From Cepaea nemoralis (lineage: Eukaryota > Mollusca > Gastropoda > Stylommatophora > Helicidae), in NCBI GenBank assembly GCA_014155875.1, contig JACEFZ010011719.1, positions 292,501 through 356,500 of the forward strand: a stretch of 64,000 nt of DNA. Reading direction: 5' to 3'. The position numbers were made by a program, and so were the translations under genes. This document shows, piece after piece, positions 45,880 to 57,649 of the stretch. Numbering within the stretch: the first letter of the stretch is position 1; each line of letters begins with the position of its first letter. The notes beneath the pieces were generated by a model, which searched no databases, had not been told where the DNA came from, and saw only the letters and a list, made by a program, of their open reading frames with translations.

Positions 45880-46120
45880 CTAATTGATGAGAATAATGAT
45901 CATCATCAAGTGCCCCGCCAGCTTGCTTAGGTGTTCATATCTCATGGGTCTCCTCAGATCTCGGTCTGTCGTGTTTAGGATCAACTCTGCTGATGATATT
46001 CCCCCATGCCACCGTCTCAATCCATCCAGCATCATTTCTCTTGGTCGACCTCTGCCTCTCTTCCCTTCGATATTTCCAGTCGTCACGATGTTCTCCAATG
46101 CCTCTATCCTCATCACATGA
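45880..46120 (-). mobile_element. LINE C-terminal tail fragment
   Basis: Minus strand reads EGKRGRGRPREMMLDGLRRW, HGGISSAELI and DRDLRRPM, ending in an ATG/ATT-rich tail. Clear LINE ORF2 C-terminus. Confidence 0.85.
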
Positions 46121-46204
46121 CCAAAGAAAGCTGTTTTATTTTTTCGTATTGTTGACTACAATGTTATAGTTTCATTAGCCTCTTTCAAGCAGTTGTTGTT
46201 AGTT

Positions 46205-46575
46205 ACTATAGCAGTCCAAGTTTAGTTTAGTTTAGTTTAGTTTAGTCGATGGATCAACATCACGGCACACGGGTGCAACCCAAAAGTGCTCCGTTCTCCT
46301 CCTAACTCAATCCTCGAGTCTGGAGAAACTCAGCTCCGTGCACGAACTGCGTAGCACCGGCGAGGATCCTGAAATACTTCGGGTAGATTTTTAACTCGAA
46401 ATGTTGCCCGGGCAGCGCCGTTAGGCTACTCAATTTTTATTTGTACTCAAATTTTATTACTAGAAGTCCACGTGAAATAAATCCCGGTCCTCACCAGGGC
46501 TTGAACCAGGGACCTCTAGCACTCGAGGCGGACACCATACCTGGAGACCACGCATCCCCCAAGCCAAGTCCAAGC
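46205..46575 (-). mobile_element. SINE family A, copy 2
   Basis: Reverse complement of 1185-1605. (TTTAG)n at 46209-46236 is its tail; the tRNA-like head is at 46500-46570. Confidence 0.8.
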
Positions 46576-46769
46576 ATAATAATTAGCATCAATTAGTCAT
46601 ATACTAATAATCATTGCACATTTCCTGTCTGTTTATAATAAAAATATTGCTATTCCGGTTGTTTAAGATTATCCTAACAATAAAGGCAACAGTAGAATAA
46701 TCTGTAAGGACAGACTAAAATAGGACACACTGTTAGTCTGTCCATCGTAACTACCTCCACTACTGCTGC

Positions 46770-47745
<976 letters not shown>

Positions 47746-47762
47746 ACTGCTAATCCTTCATA

Positions 47763-47815
47763 TTCACGCACACACACACACACTCAAACACACACACACA
47801 CACACACACACAAAC
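47763..47815. repeat. (CA)n microsatellite
   Basis: CA run just upstream of the signal-peptide exon acceptor. Confidence 0.95.
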
Positions 47816-47841
47816 TCACATCATCTTATTTCTCCAGACAG

Positions 47842-47973
47842 GTAGTGAGTCGGTGAGGCGGAGGGGCACGTGTCTTGTGGTGAGTGTGTTGGTGAGTGTG
47901 CTGGTATTCTCCCTGGAGGTGACAGTCGTGACTTCTGTGACGCCCTTGAATAATGGATATGCTGGCAACAGAG
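47842..47973 (+). CDS. Cysteine-rich secreted protein, signal-peptide-like exon
   Basis: Acceptors ...TTTCTCCAG (exon from 47838) or ...CCAGACAG (exon from 47842) precede it; the second gives phase 1 like every later intron. The donor is GAG|GTCAGT at 47974. The frame reads RRRGTCLVVSVLVSVLVF and on to NNGYAGNR: a basic stretch, a hydrophobic core, then polar sequence, as in a signal peptide. No in-frame ATG is present before the hydrophobic core, so the start codon must be in an upstream exon not identified, or the gene begins by another route. It joins in frame to 51540. Confidence 0.6.
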
Positions 47974-48019
47974 GTCAGTACTGTCTCATGCTTAACAAGA
48001 CATGGGTTTCAGTCATTGC

Positions 48020-48025
48020 AACCTT

Positions 48026-48066
<41 letters not shown>

Positions 48067-48250
48067 TATCATCACCATCATCATCATCATCTTCATCAGC
48101 ACCAGTATTATCTTCATCATCATCATGTTTCTCATCGTTATTATCATATTTCTCATCATCATCATATTCATGATCACACTCACCATTACACAATCCATTA
48201 TCATCGAACTCATCATCATCATCATGCTAATCATCATCATTTATATCATC

Positions 48251-48282
<32 letters not shown>

Positions 48283-48605
48283 CATCATCATCATTTTCCT
48301 CATCATAATCATCATCATCATCATGATCACACTCATTATTACAATCATCTCCATCGTCACCTTCATCATTATCATCATCATCATTCTCATCACCATCAAC
48401 ATAATCAGTCTCATCAGCAATATCTTTATATCATCATCATCATCATCATCCTCATCATCATCATCATCATCATCATCGTCATCATCATCATCGAAATCAT
48501 CATCATCGTAGTCGTCGTCGTTGTCGCCGTCATCATTATCATCAGCCTCATAATCATCATCATCTTCATCTCCCCATCGTCATAATCATCACTCTCATCC
48601 TCCTA
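48020..48605. repeat. (ATC)n trinucleotide array
   Basis: ATC repeats with CTC/TTA/GTC variants, in intron 1 of the cysteine-rich gene. All frames are open in places (poly-His, poly-Ile, poly-Ser). Confidence 0.95.
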
Positions 48606-48614
48606 ATCATCATT

Positions 48615-48846
48615 ACCTTCTTCTTCTTCTTCTTCTTCTTCTTCTTCTTCTTCTTCTTCTTCTTCTTCTTCTTCTTCTTCTTCTTCTTCTTCTTCTTCTT
48701 CTTCGTTCTTCTTCTTCTTCTTCTTCTTCTTCTTCTTCTTCTTCTTCTTCTTCTTCTTCTTCTTCTTCTTCTTCTTCTTCTTCTTCTTCTTCTTCTTCTT
48801 CTTCTTCTCTTCTTCTTCTTCTTCTTCTTCTTCTTCTTCTTCTTCC
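48615..48846. repeat. (TTC)n trinucleotide array
   Basis: Nearly pure TTC run of about 230 bp. Read on the minus strand it is (GAA)n and follows the 3' end of the LINE fragment at 48880-49210. Confidence 0.95.
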
Positions 48847-48879
48847 CCTATCCACTATTGTGAATGCAATACCTCTCCT

Positions 48880-49210
48880 TTTCCTTGATTGAGTATACCC
48901 CACATTGCCAACCACAATACACGATTCTTCTTACAAGTCCATACTCTATGTGGTAGATGATCATGCCCTGTACAGCCTTCTGTCTCTTGTTCTGCGAATC
49001 GTTCCTCCATGACATGATGTCAAACTGTCCAGCATCTTCTCTCTTCGTCTCCTCCTACCTTCCCTTTTCTCCATCCATCCCCATATGATGACATTCTTCA
49101 GCTTCCTGCCTTCTTGTGACATGCCCAACGAATGTGGACTGTCTACTTCAGATATAACCATCCTATGTTTGGTCAAGATGTCTTCATTTCTCAGTCTACC
49201 CATTCATGGT
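48880..49210 (-). mobile_element. LINE C-terminal tail fragment with (GAA)n
   Basis: Minus strand reads MGRLRNEDILTKHRM, SPHSLGMSQEGRKLKN, REKMLDSLTSCHGG and TRDRRLY. Same family as 867-1165, which has a short (AAG)n tail. Confidence 0.75.
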
Positions 49211-49226
49211 GTTCTCATCATTCTTA

Positions 49227-49227
<1 letters not shown>

Positions 49228-49274
<47 letters not shown>

Positions 49275-49275
49275 G
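49228..49275. repeat. (GA)n microsatellite
   Basis: Pure GA run. Confidence 0.95.
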
Positions 49276-49404
49276 AGCAGATGCATGTCATGTAACACGC
49301 ATGTTATGTAACAGGCGAATCCATATGTTTGTGTATTCTCATCTGTCATATTATAAGTTAAATACCATTTGATTTTATCATGTATAATCTAAACTTATGT
49401 TCAT

Positions 49405-50870
49405 TACTGTAGTTTGAGAGAGAGAGAGTGAGTGAGTGTGAATGAGAGACAGAATGAGTGAGCGTGAGAGTGAATGAGTGAGCGTGAGAGTGAACGAGTG
49501 AGCGGGAGAGTGAATGAGTGAGAGTGAATGAGTGAGCAAGAGAGTGAATGAGTGAGAGTGAATGAGTGAGCGTGAGGGTGAATGAGTGAGCGGGAGAGTG
49601 AATGAGTGAGCGTGAGAGCGAATGAGTGAGCGGGAGAGTGAATGAGTGAGAGTGTCTGTGTGTGTGAGTGAATGAGTGAGAGTGAATGAGTGAGCGTGAG
49701 AGTGAATGAGTAAGCGTGAGAGTGAATGAGTGAGCGGGAGAGTGAATGAGTGAGCGGGAGAGTGAATGAGTGAGCGGGAGAGTGAATGAGTGAGCGGGAG
49801 AGTGAATGAGTGAGCGGGAGAGTGAATGAGTGAGCGTGAGAGTGAGCGGGAGAGTAAATGATTGAGCGGGAGAGTGAATGAGTGAGCGTGAGAGTGAATG
49901 AGTGAGAGTGAATGAGTGAGCGTGAATGAGTGAGAGTGAATGAGTGAGCGTGAGAAGGAATGAGTGAGCGTGAGAGTGAATGAGTGAGCGTGAGAGTGAA
50001 TCAGTGAGCGGGAGAGTGAATGATTGAGCGTGAGAGTGAATCAGTGAGCGTGAGAGTAAATGAGTGAGTGTGAGAGTGAATGAGTGAGCGGCAGAGTGAA
50101 TGATTGAGCGGGACAGTGAATGAGTTAGCGTGAGAGTGAATGAGTTAGCGTGAGAGTGAATGAGTGAGAGTGAATGAGTTAGCGGGAGAGTGAATGAGTG
50201 AGCGGGAGAGACAGAATGAGTGAGCGTGAGAGTGAATGAGTGAGCGGGAGAGTGAATGAGTGAGCGGGAGAGTAAATGAGTGAGCGGGAGAATGAATGAG
50301 TGAGCGGGTGAGTGAATGAGTGAGCGTGAGAGTGAATGAGTGAGCGGGAGAGTGAATGAGTGAGCGGGTGAGTGAATGAGTGAGCGGAAGAGTGAATGAG
50401 TGAGCGGGAGAGTGAATTAGTGAGAGTGAATGAGTGAGCGGGAGAGTGAATGATTGAGCAGGAGAGTGAATGAGTGAGCGTGAGAGTGAATGAGTGAGCG
50501 TGAGAGTGAATGAGTGAGCGTGAGAGTGATTCAGTGAGCGTGAGAGTGAATGAGTGAGAGTTAATGAGTGAGCATGAGAAGGAATGAGTGAGCGTGAGAG
50601 TGAATGAGTGAGCGTGAGAGTGAATCAGTGAGCGGGACAGTGAATGAGTGAGCGTGAGAGTGAATGAGTGAGAGTGAATGAGTGAGCGGGAGAGTGAATG
50701 ATTGAACGGGAGAGTGAATGAGTGAGCGGGAGAGTGAATGAGTGAGCGGGAGAGACAGAATGAGTGAGCGTGAGAGTGAATGAGTGAGCGGGAGAGTGAA
50801 TGAGTGAGAGTGTGTGTGTGTGAGTGAATGAGTGAGAGTGAGAGTGAATGAAAGAGAGAGAGAGAGTGTG
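49405..50870. repeat. 20-bp minisatellite (GAGTGAATGAGTGAGCGTGA), 1.45 kb
   Basis: About 70 units, G/T variation at one site (GCGTGA or GCGGGA) and occasional 12-bp GAGTGAATGAGT half units. In intron 1. The 255-codon minus frame of Ser/Leu/His/Thr is an artefact. Confidence 0.95.
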
Positions 50871-50873
50871 TGT

Positions 50874-50931
<58 letters not shown>

Positions 50932-50932
50932 A
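50870..50932. repeat. (GT)n microsatellite
   Basis: GT run that ends the 20-bp array. Confidence 0.95.
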
Positions 50933-50934
50933 CG

Positions 50935-51175
50935 CGCTGGCATCACTACTTTTACGTCACATACTTTTTATGTACACATTTTTCTCCATGTTTAGCCTTG
51001 TTTAGGTTTACAACATTCATTTCACAATGTTTATTTTTCTTCCTATGTAAATGTATAATGCTCTTGATGAACGAAAGACGAGTGATTGGAAGGGCCGAAT
51101 GTAAGACGGGCCTGCGCGCCCAATTTGTGACCCTAATAAAGTTGATTTGATTTGATTTGATTTGATTTTATTTAA
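50935..51175 (+). mobile_element. Retroposon 3' end, family E (longest copy)
   Basis: Core GGAAGGGCCGAATGTAAGAC, GGGCCTGCGCGCCCAATTTG, ACCCTAATAAAG, then a (GATTT)n tail. About 130 bp upstream of the core also align loosely with 27055-27140. Confidence 0.75.
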
Positions 51176-51539
51176 ATCCACATCTCCACAGCCTCCGACA
51201 AATCCCTCACTTGTCTGCTAATTGTCTATGATTCACCTCCGTACTTCAGGATTGGTTCAATATAGCTTTCAAAAAATATGTTCCTCACATTGATAGACAG
51301 AAATAAATTGCAGAGAATATTCTCTATCGTGTGAAATACCGCCATAGCATGGACTATTCTGCATTTAAATTCATTAATACATTTTCAATCTGCTGTTATT
51401 AATTAACTACATTGATTTGTTTTGGATTGGTTCTATTCACCTTTTGTTATGATTTTGAAAATTAACTTCTGAAATTGTTATTACATTTCATTGATTGTCA
51501 CTTATCGTAAAATCATAAGTATGCTTCTATGTTATGCAG

Positions 51540-51656
51540 GTCAATGCTACGTGAACGATCGTTTCTATAGACACGGGCAAGTCTTCAGCATTCCTGGAGG
51601 TTCCCATTGTCTGAAGTACCGCTGCAACAATGGAGGCTGGGGCATATACGAAGAAG
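51540..51656 (+). CDS. Cysteine-rich secreted protein, module 1 exon
   Basis: Acceptor TTATGCAG at 51539 and donor GTAGTT at 51657 bound a 117-bp exon, phase 1 at both ends. Translation starts GQCYVNDRFYRHGQVFSIPG and continues SHCLKYRCNNGGWGIYEE. Cysteines are spaced C-x20-C-x4-C. The paralogous exon at 8605-8718 has the same length less one codon, the same spacing and the same phase. This looks like a VWC-like or related extracellular cysteine module, but I cannot assign the family with certainty. High GC in third positions and clean splice sites set it apart from the surrounding AT-rich intron. Confidence 0.85.
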
Positions 51657-51687
51657 GTAGTTGGTAATTGTTGGCAGCACTCATGCT

Positions 51688-51815
51688 ATTTGTAATGTTA
51701 TCTTATCACGAGCTATATTCCCACAAATTTGTAATGTTATCTTATCACCAGCTATATTCCCACACATGTGTAATGTTATCTTATCACGAGCTATATTCCC
51801 ACACATTTGATATTC
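51688..51815. repeat. 40-bp tandem repeat, 3 units
   Basis: Units share TAATGTTATCTTATCACGAG then CTATATTCCCACA. In intron 2. Confidence 0.9.
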
Positions 51816-51964
51816 TCTCCGATGTAGCAGCCATCCCAAAAGTATCTTTCCTCACTTTCCCCATGAGGAGTTGGTTGTAATGTTTCCGTTCTTCTTTGAC
51901 GACTCTTAATTTAAATGTTGCTTATTCTATTCTTCCTAGTAATAGTATTGAAGATATTATTTTT

Positions 51965-52240
51965 AATTGAGTTGAGTTGATTCAAGAAGAGACATCGCAG
52001 CGCTGTGGACACTTGCATACGTACTCCGCTCTCATCTTCAACAACCAGCAATGGGTTCCAATAATAATGGTCTCAATTCCAATCTGATTATGTTAGCGTC
52101 CGGTCTTTCTTCGGCGAACAATAAACGATTCCTCAAAAGATCGAGCAATTGTGCGTTTCCTGCGAATGTTGGCAAAGCAGAAATATGTCATTTTACACTA
52201 TCCGTGAGGTTAAACTGTCAAATAAAGTATCATTTACTGC
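51965..52240 (-). mobile_element. I/Nimb-like LINE 3' tail
   Basis: Minus strand begins its tail with (ACTCA)n at 51968-51982 and resembles the C-terminal sequence at 9650-9760 (CAACCAGCAATGGG region). Degenerate. Confidence 0.55.
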
Positions 52241-52264
52241 CAATATAGTACCGTGCGGTGTATG

Positions 52265-52445
52265 GCAGGGGGTTTGAGCCTGAGGAATTAAGGCAGCCTG
52301 GCTAGTGCAGTCGCCGCGAACTGTGCAGGTTAGGGTATTGTTTTACGCCCCCGACAGAAACAGAAATCCACACCTTAACGAGGATTCGAACCCGGGTCTC
52401 CCAAAGGAGAATCCGGCATTCTAGCCATTCGGCCAGCTGCTGTGA
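52265..52445 (-). mobile_element. tRNA-derived SINE or tRNA pseudogene
   Basis: On the minus strand: TGGCCGAATGGCTAGAATG (A box), then GGGTTCGAATCCTCG (B box) about 35 bp later, the layout of a tRNA gene. No acceptor stem closes convincingly, and about 100 bp of unrelated body follow, so a SINE is likelier than a working tRNA. Confidence 0.6.
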
Positions 52446-52825
52446 TAATAATCGATGTCCTATATTAGAACAATTTCAGTGACCATGTGTTTTATTAGCA
52501 AGGTACTGGGTGATGATAATGTGTTTTAAATATTTCAGCCCACGTATAATTCATGTGTTCACTTAATATGATATATAACTGTACAGTATGCACATGACAA
52601 GATACGGAAACATATGTCTGGCACTAATTCGGCAACACATTATGTGTAGCTTCTGTGTGTAATCTATTTGAGCGTCGGCTAGATCCTCTGGTCACTACCT
52701 GCCGTCATGATTTATCTGTTCCTACACACTAAACACTTGATCTCCAAGGGCCTGACTACATCTGTGTGCACGAACACCGACCCAACGGTTCACACCCAGC
52801 CCATCTGTCCGCCTGCTAGTTTCCC
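52446..52825. other. No gene seen
   Basis: Intron 2 spacer, nothing recognised. Confidence 0.5.
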
Positions 52826-52829
52826 ACCA

Positions 52830-53165
52830 CACTAGATGCTGCCTATTTTTGATGTTTTAATTGAAGCATGCCACTTTGCCCGAAGCATGCCTGCCTGCAT
52901 CCTTCTCAGCACACTCTACGAGTCAGTTACAATCACGACACGTATGTTCTTCAGCGAGCGGAACGTCTCACTGACTGCCTCCACCTCCATTCTCAGACTA
53001 GATGTAACGGTATCATATGCCAGACTCTCCTGCACTAAACACAGTCCATTAACCAGCACTAGGAACCACACGTCACTTGTTTTGCTGCTTAGCACAGAGC
53101 CATAAGTGGAGACAATTATATGAAGTATAACAAGAGTGGCTTCCTTGTGGAGCAACAAGCCTGAG
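52830..53165 (-). mobile_element. RNase H fragment of an I/Nimb-like LINE, copy 1
   Basis: Minus frame: SDVWFLVLVNGLCLVQESLA, SSLRMEVEAVSETFRSLK and VIVTDS, the first half of RNase H. Near-identical to 53297-53530. Confidence 0.75.
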
Positions 53166-53239
53166 TTGGTGTTCGCAGTTCGATTTCTTGTGAAGTTACT
53201 TTGGCAGATCGACAGTGTGTGAGTGTGTGTGTTTGTGTG

Positions 53240-53297
<58 letters not shown>
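53240..53297. repeat. (GT)n microsatellite
   Basis: GT run at the junction between the two RNase H copies. Confidence 0.95.
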
Positions 53298-53299
<2 letters not shown>

Positions 53300-53530
53300 T
53301 CACGACACGTATGCTCTTCAGCGAGCGGAACATCTCACTGACTGCCTCCACCTCCATTCTCAGACTAGATGTAACGTTATCATATGCCAGACTCTCCTGC
53401 ACTAAACACAGTCCATTAACCAGCACTAGGAACCACACGTCACTTTTTTTGCTGCTTAGCACAGAGCCATAAGTGGAGACAATTATATGAAGTATAACAA
53501 GAGTGATTTCCTTGTGGGGCAACAGTTGAT
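53297..53530 (-). mobile_element. RNase H fragment, duplicated copy 2
   Basis: Same as 52930-53165 with few substitutions (for example, a T-run in place of GTT near 53445). Confidence 0.75.
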
Positions 53531-53864
53531 GTTCGCAGTTTGATTTATTGTGAAATTACTTTGGCAGATCGACAGTTTGATTTATTGTGAAGTTACTTTG
53601 GCAGATCGACAGTTTGATTTATTGTGAAGTTACTTTGGCTGATCGACAGTTTATTTATTGTGAAATTACTTTGGCAGATCGACAGTTTGATTTATTGTGA
53701 AGTTACTTTGGCAGATCGACAGTTTGATTTATTGTGAAGTTACTTTGGCAGATCGACAGTTTGATTTATTGTGAAGTTACTTTGGCAGATCGACAGTTTG
53801 ATTTATTGTGAAGTTAATTTGGCAGATCGACAGTTTGATTTATTGTGAAGTTACTTTGGCAGTG

Positions 53865-53917
53865 CGTGCGTGCGTGCGTGCGTGTGAGTGCGTGTGTGTA
53901 TGTGTGTTGTGTGTATT

Positions 53918-53948
<31 letters not shown>

Positions 53949-53950
53949 GG
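53865..53950. repeat. (GT)n/(GTGC)n microsatellite
   Basis: GTGC then GT repeats. Confidence 0.9.
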
Positions 53951-54795
53951 GAGAGTTAAACTAAAGTGAAGGAGGCATTCTAGCACTTAAACTAAAGGAT
54001 CCTTTCACATGCATTCATATGCAATGATATATAGTGCTGGACTAATAATATTTAGACTAATGACATTCGACTGTTGATGTAGTCAATATCGATCCGGCTC
54101 CTTTACTTTCAGGACGTGTCCTGGTATCCAACTTAGGCTGGGTCAAACATGTAACCCTGATCAACTTATTTTTAAATCTGTGTCGTTGACGACTCGAACA
54201 ATTGTCTATCCGGGCCGCATGGCAATCGTGGTAGCCGCAGTGTCTCCGTGGCTCCCTGCGAGAGGATACGTGAGTAGTAAACTAAATGGTATACGACCAA
54301 CATATGAGAAGATTTAACGTCTCCCACCTAGGCTGTCTGAGGAGACTCGTGAACACCGAAAAGCAGTAGAAGTTCACAGACGTAGAAGCTCTCTCGCGGA
54401 CTGCCATGGAAAGCATCCACGCGATACTGTGCAGATCGCAGTTCACATCAACAGGGAATGTTCCTAGCACATTTACTGAACAGCTTCCATGGAAAATATT
54501 CTATAGTGAGCTTGATTCAGACACGCCAGTTTTCGGTCGACATATACTGTTGCGGGATGAAAGATACACAAACACACACTGGACCCCCACAGAATAGATA
54601 TGAAACTGTTGAAGGGTTAAAGGTGCGAGGATCCACCTCATTCCAACCGGTACTATCCCATATGTCTCTATTTTCTACGCACTATATTTACCATCTGCAG
54701 TTGTGACAGTACCCACATACGTATGTGCTATACTGAGTTGTTTCACACAGGTTACATGATGGTGTCTTTGGGAAGGCATCGTTTCTTTTTTGTCC
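53951..54795. other. No gene seen
   Basis: Intron 2 spacer; 60-80 codon frames at 54282-54706 have no motif. Confidence 0.45.
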
Positions 54796-54802
54796 TGTGT
54801 AC

Positions 54803-55265
54803 GAGGGGGGTCCAAATGAAAACCTTAAATGTTTTGTGATTGTGTGTGTATGTGTGTTTGTGTGTGTGTCTGTGTATGTGTGTGTGTGTGTGTGTGTGTG
54901 TTTGTGTGTGGGGGGGGGAGGGGGGGAGAGATTCTGAAAAAGTAAAGAACAAAGGTATCGCTATAGTCGCCAACGCGTTCAATGCAAGTCTTCCAGTGCC
55001 GATGTATTGCTTCGATTCTTGTAGAAAAATGGTATCCTAGTAGAGTGTGCAGCCACTCATGCATCACTTGCTGTACCCCTCCATCTCCGTCACGCTATTT
55101 TGAAACTTCCTACTCCATTCTTTCTCTTGCTGAACTGACAGGCATTATTCACTATATTGGACCTTCATTAGCCGATGAATTTCTACATCGTTCATCCTTC
55201 ACTGATCAAAATACTGATTATAGAACGCTGCTCTTCTTTGGTGCATGACAAAAGTGGGGCGGCCA
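54803..55265 (-). mobile_element. Internally deleted mariner-like element
   Basis: The minus strand reads TKEEQRSIISILISEGMNDV and EIHRLMKVQYSE (N-terminal helix-turn-helix side), then shortly after, in another frame, VQQVMHEWLHTLLGYHFSTR and KTCIERVGDYSD (C-terminal side). The catalytic middle is missing. The end at 54803 is TACGAGGGGGGTCCAAATGA, typical of a mariner terminal repeat with TA. A GT/G-run insertion splits it at 54835-54930. Confidence 0.65.
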
Positions 55266-55930
55266 TTTTTAAACTATCTTCATTACGTCACCGTTTTCAT
55301 CTGCACCATGATTCCACATGCTTAACACTACTGCCATTCTCAACAATAATATTGACAGGTTACATGATAACAGCATGGTTATTGTAATTTATATCATACT
55401 TTTCAGGTTGTAATTTGAAGTTCCCTCGTTATTACCTTCATTTCTGTTATTCTGTTACCGAGGCCATGTCCTTTCTTTTGACTCTCTGTTCCAATAATAT
55501 CATTCATTTCTTGTTCCTGTGTTTCATTTTTAGGGAGCAGAACAATTTTTTTCGGTTATCACATGTTTAAGATGAGGGCCAACAACTCTTTCTTTCTTTC
55601 ATTTTTTTCTGTTTCCCAAAGCCGCTTCCTACTCCCGAGTCTGTGGTGTGACTAGAACATGTTGTAGGCCTGAGGGCACGGAAGAATAGATAGCCAATCT
55701 TTTCCTCACTTTCGCAAGCGACGAGCTTAAGCGTTGAACCCGCGCCTGATCTTGCTTACTAAACATCAGAGCAGTTCGCAATCAACTAATGCCCTAGCTG
55801 CGTATATACATTCTAAACACATATTGTGTAGCATCATATGCTTTACTTCACTTACTGGGCGCTCGGTGGATGGTGGTAGTGGATGTAGTATCCTGTACAT
55901 GTAAAGTTAAGACAGTTCATTTCTCTGGTT
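55266..55930. other. No gene seen
   Basis: Intron 2 sequence leading to the polypyrimidine tract before exon 55935. Confidence 0.5.
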
Positions 55931-55934
55931 CCAG

Positions 55935-56060
55935 GATGCGAGCACGAAGGAGCATGTCACCCCGTGGGCTCCGACTTCGACGATGAATGTACCACCTACA
56001 CCTGCAACAAGTCCTTCCAGGATGGCTACAATTTCTATCAGCCGATCAGAATCAGGACCC
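55935..56060 (+). CDS. Cysteine-rich secreted protein, module 2 exon
   Basis: Acceptor CTCTGGTTCCAG and donor GTAGGT bound a 126-bp exon (42 codons), phase 1 both ends, adding GCEHEGACHPVGSDFDDE, then CTTYTC and FQDGYNFYQPIRIRT. Cysteines: C-x5-C-x11-C-x4-C. The module resembles the next one in having C-x(5,6)-C followed by C.C-type pairs, consistent with small extracellular disulfide-bonded repeats. Codon third positions are C/G-rich, as in the neighbouring exons. Confidence 0.85.
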
Positions 56061-56420
56061 GTAGGTTTCATTCGTATCTTTCTTATTTTCCCTCGTGTAA
56101 AACATTTTAAAAGAACTCATTTTATGCTGGGTGGACGTGGGAGTTAATATCAATTTAAATATTTGGTATAAGTGATAACTACACTTACCTGGCCTTCAGG
56201 TAGGCTAGTTAGTTATTGCACCACCCAGCTCATCATTAAATGTGTATCTGGCCATTTTCTGAGAGCCAAGGCAACAGGTGTGAGTCTTATAATAAGAAGA
56301 CGACCGGGGATGTAAATGTAAATGTTACAGAAACAGTCATGCAATATTGTAGACCAAGATCAAGGAAAACACTTCATACACTATCCGAACATGGCAGACA
56401 CCTGGCTCATAAATAAGAAC
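56061..56420. other. Intron 3, no gene seen
   Basis: Starts with the GTAGGT donor; nothing recognised. Confidence 0.5.
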
Positions 56421-56424
56421 CCCA

Positions 56425-56965
56425 AGACCAACTGAAGACGGCTAGGAGGCTGGAAGTAATTAAACAACTACACGCTGATGTCAAATGAAAACATGACTAG
56501 GAGGTTGGACGTAAGCAAACCATTACACTGATACCAAATGAAGACATGACTATCAGGCTGGACGTAAGCAAACAATTACACTGATACCAAATGAAGACAT
56601 GACTATCAGGCTGGACGTAAGGAAACAATTACAATGATACCAAATGAAGACATGACTATCAGGCTGGACGTAAGCAAACAATTAGACTGATACCAAAGGA
56701 AGACATGACTATCAGGCTGGACGTGAGCAAACAATTACACTTATACCAAATGAAGTCATGATTAGGAAGGTGGACGCAAGCAAACAATCACACACTAGTA
56801 CCAACAGAACACATGACTATGGAGCTGGGCTAAAGCAAACAATCACACACTGACACCAAATAAAGATAAAGACATGACTAGGAAGCTGGACGTTAGGGGA
56901 AAAATATTCACTGATACCAATGAAGACATGACTAGGAGGCTGGACGTAATCAAACAATCAGACAC
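56425..56965. repeat. 53-bp minisatellite, about 10 units
   Basis: Units share AAATGAAGACATGACTATCA then GGCTGGACGTAAGCAAACAA. Diverged at both ends. Confidence 0.9.
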
Positions 56966-57640
56966 ACGTGTCGGCCAACATTTCGACTGAAATCTTTATC
57001 AACGAAACAAACAAACAAAAAACAAATAAACAAATTAAAATAAATAAAGCAACAGAAAATAGAGAGATGCAAGAATACGTAACTCGCAATCTGGAAAGTC
57101 ATCTGACAAACACAAACCAAACCGATTCCCTGTTGTCGAAGCTATTTTGGCTCACACAAGTATGATGTCTCAGAAACTGAAAAAACGTCGACCATAGTAA
57201 CAAGTGTGGCGGGTTGGAACGAACTGCATTGAAGACGTGGGTTACATGAGAAGAAGGATTCACTGACAGGACATAAGATGGAAAAGGGACATTGAAGACA
57301 CCGTGTGCATGAAAGTGGGTATGGCTGAACAACTGGAACAGGATGGACAATCTGTCCCGTGAGTCGACATGAGAGCGGCATTCTGCAAAGATGGCGACAG
57401 GACGACTATGACAACGATGACACATGCAAAGAGGACGACGACAAAGACAAACACTGATTAAGGCGATGAAGATATTCAATAAGAGGGCGAATGTGGTCTA
57501 GAAAAACCAAATGACAACGACGAATATGAATAAGGAGATCTCAACAATGAAGAACACAAAGAAAGCGATAAAAATGTAGGCGATGATGTTGTTTGTCCAT
57601 CAAGAATGATGATGACAATCCATTTCATCCAGTGGGGTTA
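56966..57640. other. No gene seen
   Basis: A-rich stretch at 57005-57060 (AAACAAA words). The 126-codon minus frame at 57479-57099 has no motif. Confidence 0.45.
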
Positions 57641-57649
57641 AAAGTATGG

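Larger units (their letters stand above)
53168..53865. repeat. 37-bp minisatellite split by the duplication
   Basis: One unit at about 53180-53217, then about nine units at 53530-53862 with TTTGATTTATTGTGAAGTTA then CTTTGGCAGATCGACAG. Confidence 0.85.

Noticed and set aside
47853..47855. GTG as start codon of the secreted protein
   Set aside because: Nuclear genes of animals rarely start at GTG and an acceptor site lies just upstream; an upstream ATG exon is more likely.
50179..50946. 255-codon Ser/Leu/His minus frame
   Set aside because: The 20-bp minisatellite lacks stops on that strand; not a gene.
52340..52440. Functional tRNA gene on the minus strand
   Set aside because: A and B boxes are good, but I could not close an acceptor stem and unrelated sequence follows as in a SINE.
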